Shown piece by piece: positions 16,964 to 25,928 of a stretch of DNA of 64,000 nt. How positions within the stretch are numbered: the stretch's first letter is position 1; each line of letters starts with the position of its first letter. The position numbers were made by a program, and so were the translations under genes. Source of the DNA: Candidatus Nitrosopumilus sp. (GTDB lineage: Archaea > Thermoproteota > Nitrososphaeria > Nitrososphaerales > Nitrosopumilaceae). The notes beneath the pieces were generated by a model. That model was not told where the DNA came from. It saw only the letters and a program-made list of their open reading frames with translations, and made no database searches. The DNA is taken from NCBI GenBank assembly GCA_025699075.1, contig JAILWG010000001.1, positions 310,001 through 374,000 on the forward strand, in the 5' to 3' direction.

Positions 16964-18742
16964 TTAGCCGTCAACTTTAAGAACGATTTCAGATAAGGGT
17001 CCTATTGAAAAACCATTAGAAGTGACTCCCTGTGCTAAAACATACATGACATAAAGTTCATCTTCAGTAATAGTTGGTGCACGTGCAGTAAAAGTAATGG
17101 TGTCAGATACATTTGTAGAACTACCTAAAGCAGCATTTGTAACTCCAACAATTTGATGAGAGTTATCACCAAATTTTGTAATAGTAGGCGCAGTAAAACC
17201 GGGACTACTAGTTACTGTGACTTCCGTCCACTCCTTTGGAACATTGATGATTAATTTTGCTCCAGAGTTTATGGTTGTAGTATCAGATGAATCCATGTCA
17301 GCTAAAACAATATTGAATGTTTGGACAGTATTTGGAACAATGGCATCCCGAGAAGATTGAATGTTTCCACTAGTTCTAGAATCAGAAACACTTGAGAGAT
17401 ATACATTGGCTATAGATGTAGGATCTGCAGACATTGTTGATTGATAACCAGATTTTCCAAAGGAACCTAATGTTGTGAAAACCGAACCTTGAACAAGAAT
17501 AGATTCTAAACCAGTATTACCAGTAGGTTTTCCCGGTTCAACTTTTGTCAAAAATGATCTTGATGAATTAGCAGGTATGATTATAGGATTTGAAGGATCT
17601 TGCCACATCAATGCATTTTCAGAAGGACAAGACCAATTTGAGTCAGGTCCCAAAACAGGGGAAATTGGATTGAAAGTACAAGTATTACCACCTCTATCGA
17701 AAATGACATTGTTGGCATTTGCACCTGGAGCAAAGGCAGTCATGATTAATTTACTTACTTCCATAGGAGCATTGATAGGATTTACTACATTGATTCCCCA
17801 AACTGCTTCAGCGTCGCCTGATTCACCTTGTGCTGAAGGAATGATAAAAAATAGTTGAGGTCTTGCTAACAGATCATCATTAATTATATCAGGATCAGGA
17901 CTACCACCACCTTCGCCTGCCAACCTTAAGAGACTTGTATCAGAAGCAGTATTACTATTTGCAACGCTATCACCAATTGCATAAGATGAAAAAGATAGAA
18001 TATCACCGCTACTTCCAGTAACTTGTGAATCCCAAGTAAACATGACAGATGCACCACCTGTTAGAGTTCCAACTCCAGAAGGAGTAGGTGAAGAAGTGAT
18101 TATAGTGCCACTGCCAGTTGTAGAAGTACTTAGAGGGTTAGGAGATACATTGTAAATTGGCAAATCTCCAGTATTGGTAACTATCATTGCTGTAGTGACA
18201 TTTTTTCCAATTACAGGATCAGGAGGATCTGTTAGCATTTCAGCACGTAATCCATTTGAGCCACCTCCAGCAGAGTCAAGTTCAACCTTTTTGATTGAGC
18301 CATATGATGAAATTATTTTGATATCATATTTGTCAGGAGTCATTGCAAGTGTTTGAGTTGAAACAACATTAGATACAAATCCAGGAGGAATGAATGCATC
18401 ATCAAAATTTATCGAGTATCTTGTTGTAGGCTGATCAGACAATGTTTTGTTTGTAATCCAGATACTTGTAATTTCAACTGGATTTTGACCTTGATTATTG
18501 ATACTAACATTAAGTATGTCATTTGCATCAGTAGAGACTAAAACCCCAAATTCTTCTTGTTGTTTTTTTATCTCTATATCAGATACCATTCTCTGAGTGG
18601 TAACAATGTCAGTTTGTGCATCCAATGCCAAACTCAAAACAGAAAAACCAGCTATCATCAATACAGTGAAAAATAAAGCCCCTACAACAGAGGACAAACC
18701 ACGCCGATTTTTAGGTATAAAAGGAGATTTTCTAAAATTTAT
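16964..18742 (-). CDS. Large prepilin-like surface protein; start probably at ATA
   Basis: The frame encodes a prepilin leader, FIPKNRRGLSSVVGALFF, followed by about 560 residues of exported beta-rich sequence with CARDB/DUF11-like phrasing. The first ATG/GTG/TTG in frame is the TTG at 18697, which lies inside the leader after NRRG and would remove the cleavage signal. The only upstream candidate before the in-frame TGA at 18749-18751 is an ATA, either at 18718 or at 18742. The latter overlaps the TAA of the preceding pilin gene as ATAA, like an ATGA coupling site, and gives 592 residues. A sequencing error is the alternative explanation. Confidence 0.75.
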   Translation of the reverse strand: MNFRKSPFIPKNRRGLSSVVGALFFTVLMIAGFSVLSLALDAQTDIVTTQRMVSDIEIKKQQEEFGVLVSTDANDILNVSINNQGQNPVEITSIWITNKTLSDQPTTRYSINFDDAFIPPGFVSNVVSTQTLAMTPDKYDIKIISSYGSIKKVELDSAGGGSNGLRAEMLTDPPDPVIGKNVTTAMIVTNTGDLPIYNVSPNPLSTSTTGSGTIITSSPTPSGVGTLTGGASVMFTWDSQVTGSSGDILSFSSYAIGDSVANSNTASDTSLLRLAGEGGGSPDPDIINDDLLARPQLFFIIPSAQGESGDAEAVWGINVVNPINAPMEVSKLIMTAFAPGANANNVIFDRGGNTCTFNPISPVLGPDSNWSCPSENALMWQDPSNPIIIPANSSRSFLTKVEPGKPTGNTGLESILVQGSVFTTLGSFGKSGYQSTMSADPTSIANVYLSSVSDSRTSGNIQSSRDAIVPNTVQTFNIVLADMDSSDTTTINSGAKLIINVPKEWTEVTVTSSPGFTAPTITKFGDNSHQIVGVTNAALGSSTNVSDTITFTARAPTITEDELYVMYVLAQGVTSNGFSIGPLSEIVLKVDG

Positions 18743-19431
18743 CGTGCATCACCACTATCAATTAGAAATTCTACAAGGTGCATCCCGCCAGTGTTAAATT
18801 GAACAAGAATTCCCTTATTGAGTTGTATATCAGGTCCTGAAGAATCAAGTTTTATTAGAACATTAACAATTTGGCCATTTTTGATTTCAATACTTTCACT
18901 TTGCAAATTGGAATTATTTCCAGTAGACAATATGGAGAACATGCCATCACCTGGAAATTCCCCTCCAGGTAAATCCAGTATTGTTCCAGATGTAGATGAA
19001 TCCCAAGGATATGTCGAACCAGCAATTGTAACTTTTTCTAAGAATATAGAATTAAGACCATTGTTTTGAATTTGCAATACAATAAATTCTGTGCCTCCAA
19101 GAGAAGGAACCGTGTCAGGATTTGCAGCACATGATACTCTACACAAATAGGAATTGGTAAGATTGTCAACTTCAGATAAGGTCAAGAGGTCAAACGAATC
19201 TCTAGTGTCATATGCAAGGAGTAAAAGATTCAGCGATGAAGAATCCAATGTAGAAATTGTTCCAAGATTTCCAGTTACAAAAGCATCATTCATAAAATAA
19301 GTAAGAGTGCTAGCTCCAGTTATCGTAACTGCCATCAACATCATGGTACTAATAACATCAGCAACTCCACGTCTGGTCTTCAAACGAGAGTTTTTTTCCT
19401 TTTTTAATTTTTGATTTAATTTAGATTTCAT
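18739..19431 (-). CDS. Prepilin-like protein (230 aa)
   Basis: The ATG at 19431, 8 bases after the previous stop, gives MKSKLNQKLKKEKNSRLKTRR before GVADVISTMMLMAVTITGA, a long basic leader plus class III hydrophobic segment. The head has a CRVSCAANPD pair that could form a disulphide, followed by beta strands. It is the third gene of the minus-strand pilin operon. It may be a minor pilin or tip component. Confidence 0.8.
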   Translation of the reverse strand: MKSKLNQKLKKEKNSRLKTRRGVADVISTMMLMAVTITGASTLTYFMNDAFVTGNLGTISTLDSSSLNLLLLAYDTRDSFDLLTLSEVDNLTNSYLCRVSCAANPDTVPSLGGTEFIVLQIQNNGLNSIFLEKVTIAGSTYPWDSSTSGTILDLPGGEFPGDGMFSILSTGNNSNLQSESIEIKNGQIVNVLIKLDSSGPDIQLNKGILVQFNTGGMHLVEFLIDSGDAR

Positions 19432-19438
19432 TTTGATT

Positions 19439-19969
19439 CTAAGTATTAAATGGAGATGCAACAGTAGTGATGAAATTTCCTTTTGCAGTGGTCAAAGAAA
19501 TTTTGTATTCAGAATTAACGTAATATGGATCATTCCAAGTTAGTGAACCAGTAGTTAGAATTATTTGAGAGTCATCAAGATCATCAAGAATTATTTTTTG
19601 ATTATTTTTAACTTCTATAGAATCATTGACATCAACCCAATTTGCAATAATTTCTTGAGTGTCAATTTTTAGAATTGTGATATTTGTTATGGTGGATTCA
19701 ACGGTTCCTATATTTGCCAAACTAATTGAAATGTCATCAGTGTTAGGTTCAAATCGCACATGCTCAAAAATTATATCCTCTCTATGAATTTGATTTTTTG
19801 ATTTTTCATGAAAAGAAAGATCGTATGTAAATGCACTGATACTATTCATGCCATTAAACAAGATTACAGAGCCAACGGAGCTAACAATCCCTAAAATCAC
19901 AATGCTCCCCATGACCTGACTTACAGCACGTCTATTTTTTACAGAGATAGTAGGAAAGACATTTTTCAC
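19439..19969 (-). CDS. Prepilin-like protein (176 aa)
   Basis: The leader KNRRAVSQVMGSIVILGIVSSVG shows the same RR(A/G)(V/L) cleavage context as its neighbours. The head is short and beta-rich with many Asn/Asp and lacks cysteine. The GTG start at 19969 overlaps the TGA of the upstream zinc-ribbon gene as GTGA, so translation is probably coupled. It is likely a minor or initiating pilin. Confidence 0.8.
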   Translation of the reverse strand: MKNVFPTISVKNRRAVSQVMGSIVILGIVSSVGSVILFNGMNSISAFTYDLSFHEKSKNQIHREDIIFEHVRFEPNTDDISISLANIGTVESTITNITILKIDTQEIIANWVDVNDSIEVKNNQKIILDDLDDSQIILTTGSLTWNDPYYVNSEYKISLTTAKGNFITTVASPFNT

Positions 19970-21123
19970 TGCTTGCCACCATTTTTAGAATACCATTCAG
20001 AAACAAATTCCTCCACATGTGATAAAATTTGAGTGAAATCAGGCTCAGATATCAATTGAATACCATAATGTTTTGCAAGATTTTCAACGCCATCATTAGT
20101 TCCAGATACAGTAACAAGTAGAGTGTTAGTAGGATCAATATCCAATTTTGGAACAAGTATAGAATTCATATCTGATTGATCAATACCTCCAGGCTGATTC
20201 TTTATGAAAATCAGAATTGATTCATCAGTTGTTTTGCTTTTTGCATAAATTGGAATATCATGAACATTTCCACTTTTTCCTTTTATTGAAACATTCAATT
20301 TTGCTGCAAAATTGAATCCTTCCAATAGTTTTAGCAATTCATCTTTTATCTGATTAGTGTCAGAGTTGATTGAAATTTCAGAGTTTTTGAGTTTATAGCT
20401 AAACGTTGTGACAAATTGTCCAGAATTTGTATCAAAATCATGTTCATGTTTTCTACAATGTAATTTTATTACAGCATTATCAAATTTTTCGGAGCAATCA
20501 TCGCATTGATACCACATTGCAGGAACACGTATTTCTTTTTCAAAATTTTTTATTGATTTTTTACATGAAGGGCAATTGGAATTTTCACTGTTACTAAAAT
20601 CAAAATTACTGCTTTCCGTAATGTAGCCACATTTTTTGTGCTCAAAGAGGTTTAATTTTTCAACACTCATGGAATGACATTTTGGACAGTATAGACGCAT
20701 GCTTGATGAAAATGTATCAGGATGGATAGGGCAAACAATTAATTTTTCATACACTCTTTTCTCCAAAATTCCATCAGAGACTAAATCATCAAGACAAGAA
20801 ATATTGTCTTGAGTCTCACCTATTTTTGAGAGAATTGGGTAGAATAAACGGCCTTCATTATAATCGATAAATGGCTTTATTGTTCTGTCATTTAATTTCT
20901 GAACTTCTTGTATTAATTGAACAGCCCTATTAGAAGTAGATTTTTGTAAATCTGTATCAGGTAACGAAATAGATTCAAGAGGAGAATCTTCAATGATCAA
21001 TTCATTTTGAAAATCATTGGAATTTCCTCTAAAAATAGAGGATAAATTCTCCAAACCAGATAATTTATGATTGGTTTTAGCATCAGATTTTGAATCATCA
21101 GAGACTATTTTTTTTCTAAACAT
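19966..21123 (-). CDS. Zinc-ribbon protein, possibly thaumarchaeal output domain (TackOD1) type, heading the pilin operon
   Basis: This cytosolic protein has 385 residues. The first 90 residues are polar. The centre holds several zinc-binding pairs: CPIH, YCPKCH, HKKCGY, NCPSCKKS, QCDDCSEKF and HCRKHEHDF. That series matches my recollection of the TackOD1 domain, but I cannot confirm it here. The C-terminal 140 residues alternate strands and helices (DIPIYAKSK, ESILIFIKNQ, NTLLVTVSG) in a way that recalls a restriction-endonuclease-like fold; this is a weak inference. It is divergent from the ATPase gene and co-transcribed with three pilins, so it may regulate pilus assembly. Confidence 0.65.
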   Translation of the reverse strand: MFRKKIVSDDSKSDAKTNHKLSGLENLSSIFRGNSNDFQNELIIEDSPLESISLPDTDLQKSTSNRAVQLIQEVQKLNDRTIKPFIDYNEGRLFYPILSKIGETQDNISCLDDLVSDGILEKRVYEKLIVCPIHPDTFSSSMRLYCPKCHSMSVEKLNLFEHKKCGYITESSNFDFSNSENSNCPSCKKSIKNFEKEIRVPAMWYQCDDCSEKFDNAVIKLHCRKHEHDFDTNSGQFVTTFSYKLKNSEISINSDTNQIKDELLKLLEGFNFAAKLNVSIKGKSGNVHDIPIYAKSKTTDESILIFIKNQPGGIDQSDMNSILVPKLDIDPTNTLLVTVSGTNDGVENLAKHYGIQLISEPDFTQILSHVEEFVSEWYSKNGGKQ

Positions 21124-21210
21124 CAAATAATCACTCCATATGATGTAGACATATTACCAATCATTGTAATTTTCATTATTTTTAGAGAGTAAAAGGAAAA
21201 GGTTGTTCAA

Positions 21211-22878
21211 ATGGACGAACAAGCGTTAAAACGCATAGTTTACGCATTAAATCTGAAATTGAAATTTAGTATTTTAAAAGATAGCCTATCAGTGTTGCAG
21301 AAATTACAAACAAGTAACAAAATAAATCCAAAATTAGAGAAAACAGAGTCCAAAGAAATTCCAAGTGAAATTGAAAACGAGATTAAAATTCCTCAATATA
21401 TGACCCTCTCCAAATTAGATTGGGATAATAATGAAATCCATGCAGGAATAATCAAAGACCCAACAGCAAAAGGAGGACTGCGATATCAGGTAATAGAACC
21501 AGTCCTCTCAGAAAGAGATGAAAAAGCTTTTGAGATCATAAAGAAATTATTAATGACAGAGCTTACAGTTTCACTGCACGACATTAAATCAAAAGAAGAT
21601 GCAGAGCGAAGATTGAAAAAGAAAATCTCATCTATGATTAAAAAATACAGATTAAAGATTCCGCCAAAAAACATTGCCAAAATCAACTATTTTGCAGTAA
21701 GAGATTTTGTGCATCTTGGAAAAATTGAACCCCTAATGAGAGATCACATGATAGAAGAGATTAGCTGTGATGGAACCAACATTCCAATATACATTTGGCA
21801 CAGAGAGCACGAATCAATGCCAACGAACATCATTTTTGAAAAAGATGCAGAGCTGAATAATTTTTCTAGAAAGATGGCATATATTTGTGGAAAACATGTT
21901 TCCATGGCAGACCCAATTATTGACGCATCACTTCCCAATGGAAGCAGAATTAATCTTACACTAGGTCATGAAATCACAAAGCGTGGAAGTACCTTCACAA
22001 TCAGAAGATTCAGAGCAGACCCAATTACAGTCATTGATTTGATAAAATTTGGAACGATTTCAATAGACATTGCAGCATACATGTGGTATTTGGCTGAAAA
22101 AAAGTCCACCATGCTAGTTGCAGGAGGCACAGCCAGCGGCAAGACAACTGCACTCAATGCCCTTGCTACATTCATCAGACCAGGAGAAAAGGTAGTCAGT
22201 ATTGAAGATACTCAAGAATTGAATTTACCACACGAGAACTGGATTCCTGCAGTTTCAAGACAAAATTTTACAGATACACAGGTAGGTGAAATCAATCAAT
22301 TTGATCTTTTAAGAGCAGCACTAAGACAAAGACCAGATATAATTATCGTAGGAGAAACCAGAGGAAGAGAAGCATATACATTATTTCAGGCAATGGCAAC
22401 AGGACACGGAGGATTCTCATCAATCCACGCAGATTCTGTTGATGCCACACTTACAAGATTGACATCATCACCAATGGATGTTCCAAAAGCATTGATTTCA
22501 AACAGTCTTGATTTGATTACACTTCAATTAAAAATCCGCGTTGGAGATAAATCATTACGACGAGTCATACAGGTTTCAGAAATTGACGGAATAGATGATG
22601 AAACGGGTCAAATTAAAACTCATGAAATTTTCAAATGGAATCCAAAAACAGACAAACATGATTACATGGGAAACAGTGTCATATTTAGAAAATTAAAAGA
22701 AAGAGATGGAGATTCAGAAGAAAAGATCAATTATGAATTAACAAAGAGAAGATTGGCATTAGAGTGGATGGTAAAAAATGACATTCGAGATCACAAAGAC
22801 GTCTCTGCAAATGTAATGGAGTACTATGCGGATCCTGAAAGATACTATGAAAGAAAAAGATTAGAGGTACAAGTATGA
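21211..22878 (+). CDS. Type II/IV secretion (archaellum/pilus) assembly ATPase
   Basis: The protein has 555 residues and belongs to the ArlI/PilB/TadA family. An N-terminal region of about 200 residues precedes the RecA-like core. Walker A is GGTASGKTT at about 305-313, the Asp box lies in SIEDTQELNLP, and Walker B is DIIIVGETRGREA near 377. A His box GHGGFSSIHADS follows. The hexamer powers pilin insertion on the cytosolic face of the membrane. It overlaps the next gene by 4 bases (ATGA). Confidence 0.93.
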   Translation: MDEQALKRIVYALNLKLKFSILKDSLSVLQKLQTSNKINPKLEKTESKEIPSEIENEIKIPQYMTLSKLDWDNNEIHAGIIKDPTAKGGLRYQVIEPVLSERDEKAFEIIKKLLMTELTVSLHDIKSKEDAERRLKKKISSMIKKYRLKIPPKNIAKINYFAVRDFVHLGKIEPLMRDHMIEEISCDGTNIPIYIWHREHESMPTNIIFEKDAELNNFSRKMAYICGKHVSMADPIIDASLPNGSRINLTLGHEITKRGSTFTIRRFRADPITVIDLIKFGTISIDIAAYMWYLAEKKSTMLVAGGTASGKTTALNALATFIRPGEKVVSIEDTQELNLPHENWIPAVSRQNFTDTQVGEINQFDLLRAALRQRPDIIIVGETRGREAYTLFQAMATGHGGFSSIHADSVDATLTRLTSSPMDVPKALISNSLDLITLQLKIRVGDKSLRRVIQVSEIDGIDDETGQIKTHEIFKWNPKTDKHDYMGNSVIFRKLKERDGDSEEKINYELTKRRLALEWMVKNDIRDHKDVSANVMEYYADPERYYERKRLEVQV

Positions 22879-23798
22879 AATTAGTTGGCAACAAGCAAAA
22901 AAAGAAAGTTCAAGAAGAATCAGTAGGACAACTTCATGTATACAGCTACAAACTTCTAAATGAACATGTGAAATTTTTGCATCCAAAATTAAGATCCCTA
23001 GAAAAATCAATCAAGCAATCAATGATGCCAATTCCATTTGAGGTCTATGTATCCAGCATGGTTTTCTTTAGCATGATTGCAGGAGCATGTGGCATAGTCA
23101 TGGGGATTATTGCATCACAATTTATCAACATACAGCCAGCCAGCATGGCCTTGTTATTACCACTGTTAACAGGATTAATGCTGTTTGGAATGACTTTTGG
23201 AATTTTACAAATGATTCCAGCAATCAGAGTAAAAAATAGATCAGCTAAATTGATTGAGGAGATTCCTCATTTTATTGGATACATGTCAACATTGGCCACA
23301 AGCGGCCTTACACTGGAAGGGATTTTCAAAGCAATTGCAAAAGAAGATACAGATGAAGACATTGTAAAAGATGCAAGATTCATCGTAAGAAATATCGATA
23401 TTTTAGGCATGGATTTGATTAGTGCAATTAAAGACCTAGTTCATAGAACGCCATCAGGACCATATTCAGAATTACTGGAAGGGGCAATTGTTACTGTTCA
23501 ATCAGGAGGAGACCTAAAAGAATACTTTAACGCAACTGCCAAAGTTCAGCTTGAAGAAAAAAAGATGCTCATGCAAAAAACTACCGAATCACTTGGCAGT
23601 GTTGCAGAAATTTATACCATTTTGCTAATTGTATTTCCGTTACTTGCAGTAATCATGTTGTCAATTATGGGAATAATGAGTCCAAGCCTTGCAGGATTTG
23701 ATTTGCTGACATTGATGAACATTCTAACTTTTGCAGTAATTCCACTCAGTGGAGTTTTGATGCTTGTTATGATGGATACGATGGTGCCAAAGAGGTAA
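22875..23798 (+). CDS. Type II secretion system F-domain membrane protein (TadC/ArlJ-like), first copy
   Basis: The protein has 307 residues. It has membrane helices near 55-75, 85-110, 250-270 and 280-300, and between them a cytosolic T2SF helical domain with EEIPHFIGYMSTLATSGLTL and YSELLEGAIVTVQSGGDLKEY. It forms the platform on which the ATPase works. The 4-base overlap with the ATPase gene and the 4-base gap to the second copy show a tight operon. Confidence 0.88.
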   Translation: MKLVGNKQKKKVQEESVGQLHVYSYKLLNEHVKFLHPKLRSLEKSIKQSMMPIPFEVYVSSMVFFSMIAGACGIVMGIIASQFINIQPASMALLLPLLTGLMLFGMTFGILQMIPAIRVKNRSAKLIEEIPHFIGYMSTLATSGLTLEGIFKAIAKEDTDEDIVKDARFIVRNIDILGMDLISAIKDLVHRTPSGPYSELLEGAIVTVQSGGDLKEYFNATAKVQLEEKKMLMQKTTESLGSVAEIYTILLIVFPLLAVIMLSIMGIMSPSLAGFDLLTLMNILTFAVIPLSGVLMLVMMDTMVPKR

Positions 23799-23802
23799 TG
23801 AT

Positions 23803-24732
23803 ATGGAAGTAGTAAAAAGAAATCAAAAGAAAAAACAAGTCAAGAAAAACAGCCACATGCTAGAGCCAAAGGAATCAATCCTGAATAGCCACATACTAAG
23901 AACAATATCGTTTTCACTAATTGCATCAATTAGCGTACTAGTGATGAGTTTCTATTTTTCAGAGTATTCAGACTCTACAACAATTAGAGATATAGGATTA
24001 ATCTTTGGCATCATGGTGGGAATTATTCCATTAACAATTCACCAGTTAAAGGAAGTGCAGAGAAGAGACAACATAGATAGAAACATGCCAGTGTTTTTGC
24101 TGGCATTACTAAGCTCTGTTCAAAGTGGTGCCAATTTGATCAAAGCAATAGAGCAGGCAGGGGAAAGAAATCTTGGAGCATTAACTCCAGAGTTGAAAAA
24201 TCTCAGAGCAAACATTAGTTGGGGAACACCAATTGAAGATGCATTTGAGAATTTTGCTGAAAGAACTGGAACCAGAGTCTCAAGAAGAGTTACGGTTTTG
24301 CTAGAGATGGCAATGAAAATAGGAGGAGACGTATCTGAAAATCTTGAAATGATTCAGAAACATGTTTCTGAAATGCAAAACATTGAAAAAAGCAGAAAAT
24401 CAGCATTGGCGCCATACACCTATACAATTTACATATCCTTTGGGGTATTTTTGGCAGTAGCAGTATTACTGACAACTAGCTTTTTTACAGAAATTGAAAA
24501 AGTCCAGGAAGGATTACTTGCATCAGGCAGTGGTACTGAAGGGTTGTTTGGCTCCCTTGCAAGCATGGAGATTGAAAAATTAGAATCAGCATTATTTAAC
24601 ATGGCAATAATTGAGGCACTCTTTGGAGGGCTGGCGGCAGGCAAGATTGGTGCCGGATCATATGTTGCAGGAACAAAGCATGTTGTAGCCATGATTGTGA
24701 TAGCCGTAATTGCATTTAACATTCCAATGTAG
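23803..24732 (+). CDS. Type II secretion system F-domain membrane protein (TadC-like), second copy
   Basis: The product has 309 residues, again with paired helices flanking a T2SF domain (MPVFLLALLSSVQSGANLIKA and VTVLLEMAMKIGGDVSENLEM). Two consecutive F-domain proteins are typical of Tad (TadB/TadC) systems, whereas archaella have one ArlJ. Together with the ATPase this makes a Tad-like archaeal pilus. A GAGGT sequence lies just before the ATG, an unusual visible Shine-Dalgarno in a genome where many mRNAs seem leaderless. Confidence 0.88.
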   Translation: MEVVKRNQKKKQVKKNSHMLEPKESILNSHILRTISFSLIASISVLVMSFYFSEYSDSTTIRDIGLIFGIMVGIIPLTIHQLKEVQRRDNIDRNMPVFLLALLSSVQSGANLIKAIEQAGERNLGALTPELKNLRANISWGTPIEDAFENFAERTGTRVSRRVTVLLEMAMKIGGDVSENLEMIQKHVSEMQNIEKSRKSALAPYTYTIYISFGVFLAVAVLLTTSFFTEIEKVQEGLLASGSGTEGLFGSLASMEIEKLESALFNMAIIEALFGGLAAGKIGAGSYVAGTKHVVAMIVIAVIAFNIPM

Positions 24733-24798
24733 AATACAAATCAGACATTTTCTTGTCAAAATGTTCTAAAAAGAGTAAATTTTTCATAATATAGGATG

Positions 24799-24845
24799 AT
24801 AATAACATGATAAACTGTCATTATTAAAAAATACAATTTTTTTTT
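24799..24845 (+). terminator. Hairpin plus T-run after the pilus assembly genes
   Basis: ATAATAACA (24799-24807) and TGTCATTAT (24816-24824) can pair with one mismatch around an 8-base loop. Nine consecutive T follow at 24837-24845. T-runs terminate archaeal transcription, and the hairpin may not be required. Confidence 0.4.
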
Positions 24846-24908
24846 GTGTGTACTATAAGATACAAGCTTAGGTTTTAGTTCAAATCGATCTATTAGAAAG
24901 TACCAAAA

Positions 24909-24998
24909 ATGGAAATTACAAACGATAGAAGAAATCATACGAAAGTACTAAATGCAATCGCTCAAAATGAGCCTAGAGTAAAAAGGATGGTTGAATAA
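24909..24998 (+). CDS. Possible 29-residue leader peptide upstream of trmB-like gene
   Basis: ATG at 24909 opens MEITNDRRNHTKVLNAIAQN, ending in TAA at 24998, just before the ATG of the TrmB-like gene at 25000. The start-stop arrangement would couple translation. No conserved domain is visible, so this is a candidate only. Confidence 0.3.
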   Translation: MEITNDRRNHTKVLNAIAQNEPRVKRMVE

Positions 24999-24999
24999 A

Positions 25000-25845
25000 A
25001 TGATGACATATCAAGAACATGTAAGCGGCATTGCATCAGAACTAGAAGAAATCCTTGACTTGGATGATCTTGAAGCTAAAGTTTATCTCAATTTACTTAG
25101 AGCAGGCCCAATTACTGCAAGTGCACTTGCAAAAGAACTTGATATTGATAGAGCAAGAATGTACAGAACAGTAGACAAGCTGGTAAGCAGAAACATCATT
25201 TCAACAACATTATCAAGTCCCAAATTATGCATTGCCGCAGATCCTCACGATGCGTTAAAAATTGCACTAGGTAAAAAAGAAGACGAGGTAAACAAGATCA
25301 AAAAATCAGGAGAGGCAATTATCGATAAAATTAACAGTGAAATTACAACAAATCAAAGTAGCAACGTACCCACATTCAGAGTAGTTCAAGGACGTCAGAA
25401 TATCTATGCAGATATTGCACATGTCATAGAAAACTCAACAGGAACAATCTACATTGCAACTACACTAGATGATGTTTCAAGAATGTACCATAGCACTATT
25501 CCTGAAAAGATAAGCATTTGTGAAAAGAATGGAGGAAAGGTCAGACTTCTTGTAGACATGAATGATCCAAAACTAGCACCATTTGTAAAAAGATTCAATG
25601 CTACTGAAACAAGAATAGGCAAACTCCCATCTAAAGGAAGAATGGTAGTTCAGGAAGGTAAAAAAATGATAATGTCAGACTCTGCAGCATCATCAGGAAA
25701 TTCAAGTTCAGATTCAGACTATTCTCTATGTACAAATTCATCAGAAATGGTAGACAATATTTTCACATTATGCTCATTTCTATGGGATTCATCAAAGACA
25801 TTGAAAACCATAGATGTGAAGAATTTTGTCAGAAAGACAAAGTAA
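25000..25845 (+). CDS. TrmB-family transcriptional regulator, first copy
   Basis: The product has 281 residues. An N-terminal winged helix of about 80 residues (AKVYLNLLRAGPITASALAK and IDRARMYRTVDKLVSRNII) is followed by a coiled linker. An effector domain near residues 120-275 begins TFRVVQGRQNIYADIAHVI and contains GTIYIATTLDDVSRMY. TrmB proteins usually sense sugars, but here the ligand is unknown. The C-terminal half has a Ser/Asp-rich loop (SSGNSSSDSDYS). It follows the pilus locus, separated by a terminator-like element. Confidence 0.88.
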   Translation: MMTYQEHVSGIASELEEILDLDDLEAKVYLNLLRAGPITASALAKELDIDRARMYRTVDKLVSRNIISTTLSSPKLCIAADPHDALKIALGKKEDEVNKIKKSGEAIIDKINSEITTNQSSNVPTFRVVQGRQNIYADIAHVIENSTGTIYIATTLDDVSRMYHSTIPEKISICEKNGGKVRLLVDMNDPKLAPFVKRFNATETRIGKLPSKGRMVVQEGKKMIMSDSAASSGNSSSDSDYSLCTNSSEMVDNIFTLCSFLWDSSKTLKTIDVKNFVRKTK

Positions 25846-25913
25846 GAATATAAAAAAATAGGAACATCATACAGTTTGAGCCTAGCATTTTAGTAATCGT
25901 TAAAAAGCAGAAG

Positions 25914-25928
25914 TTCCAAGTTTGGGAA
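25914..25928. promoter_or_regulatory. TTCC...GGAA palindrome, site A
   Basis: TTCCAAGTTTGGGAA ends on the A of the ATG of the HEAT-repeat gene. A GTTAAAAA box lies at about 25899-25906. The palindrome therefore covers the predicted transcription start, the classic position for a repressor. Confidence 0.4.

Noticed and set aside
24860-24900. Possible tRNA T-loop (GTTCAAATC) before the TrmB gene
   Set aside because: No acceptor or anticodon stem can be formed around it.
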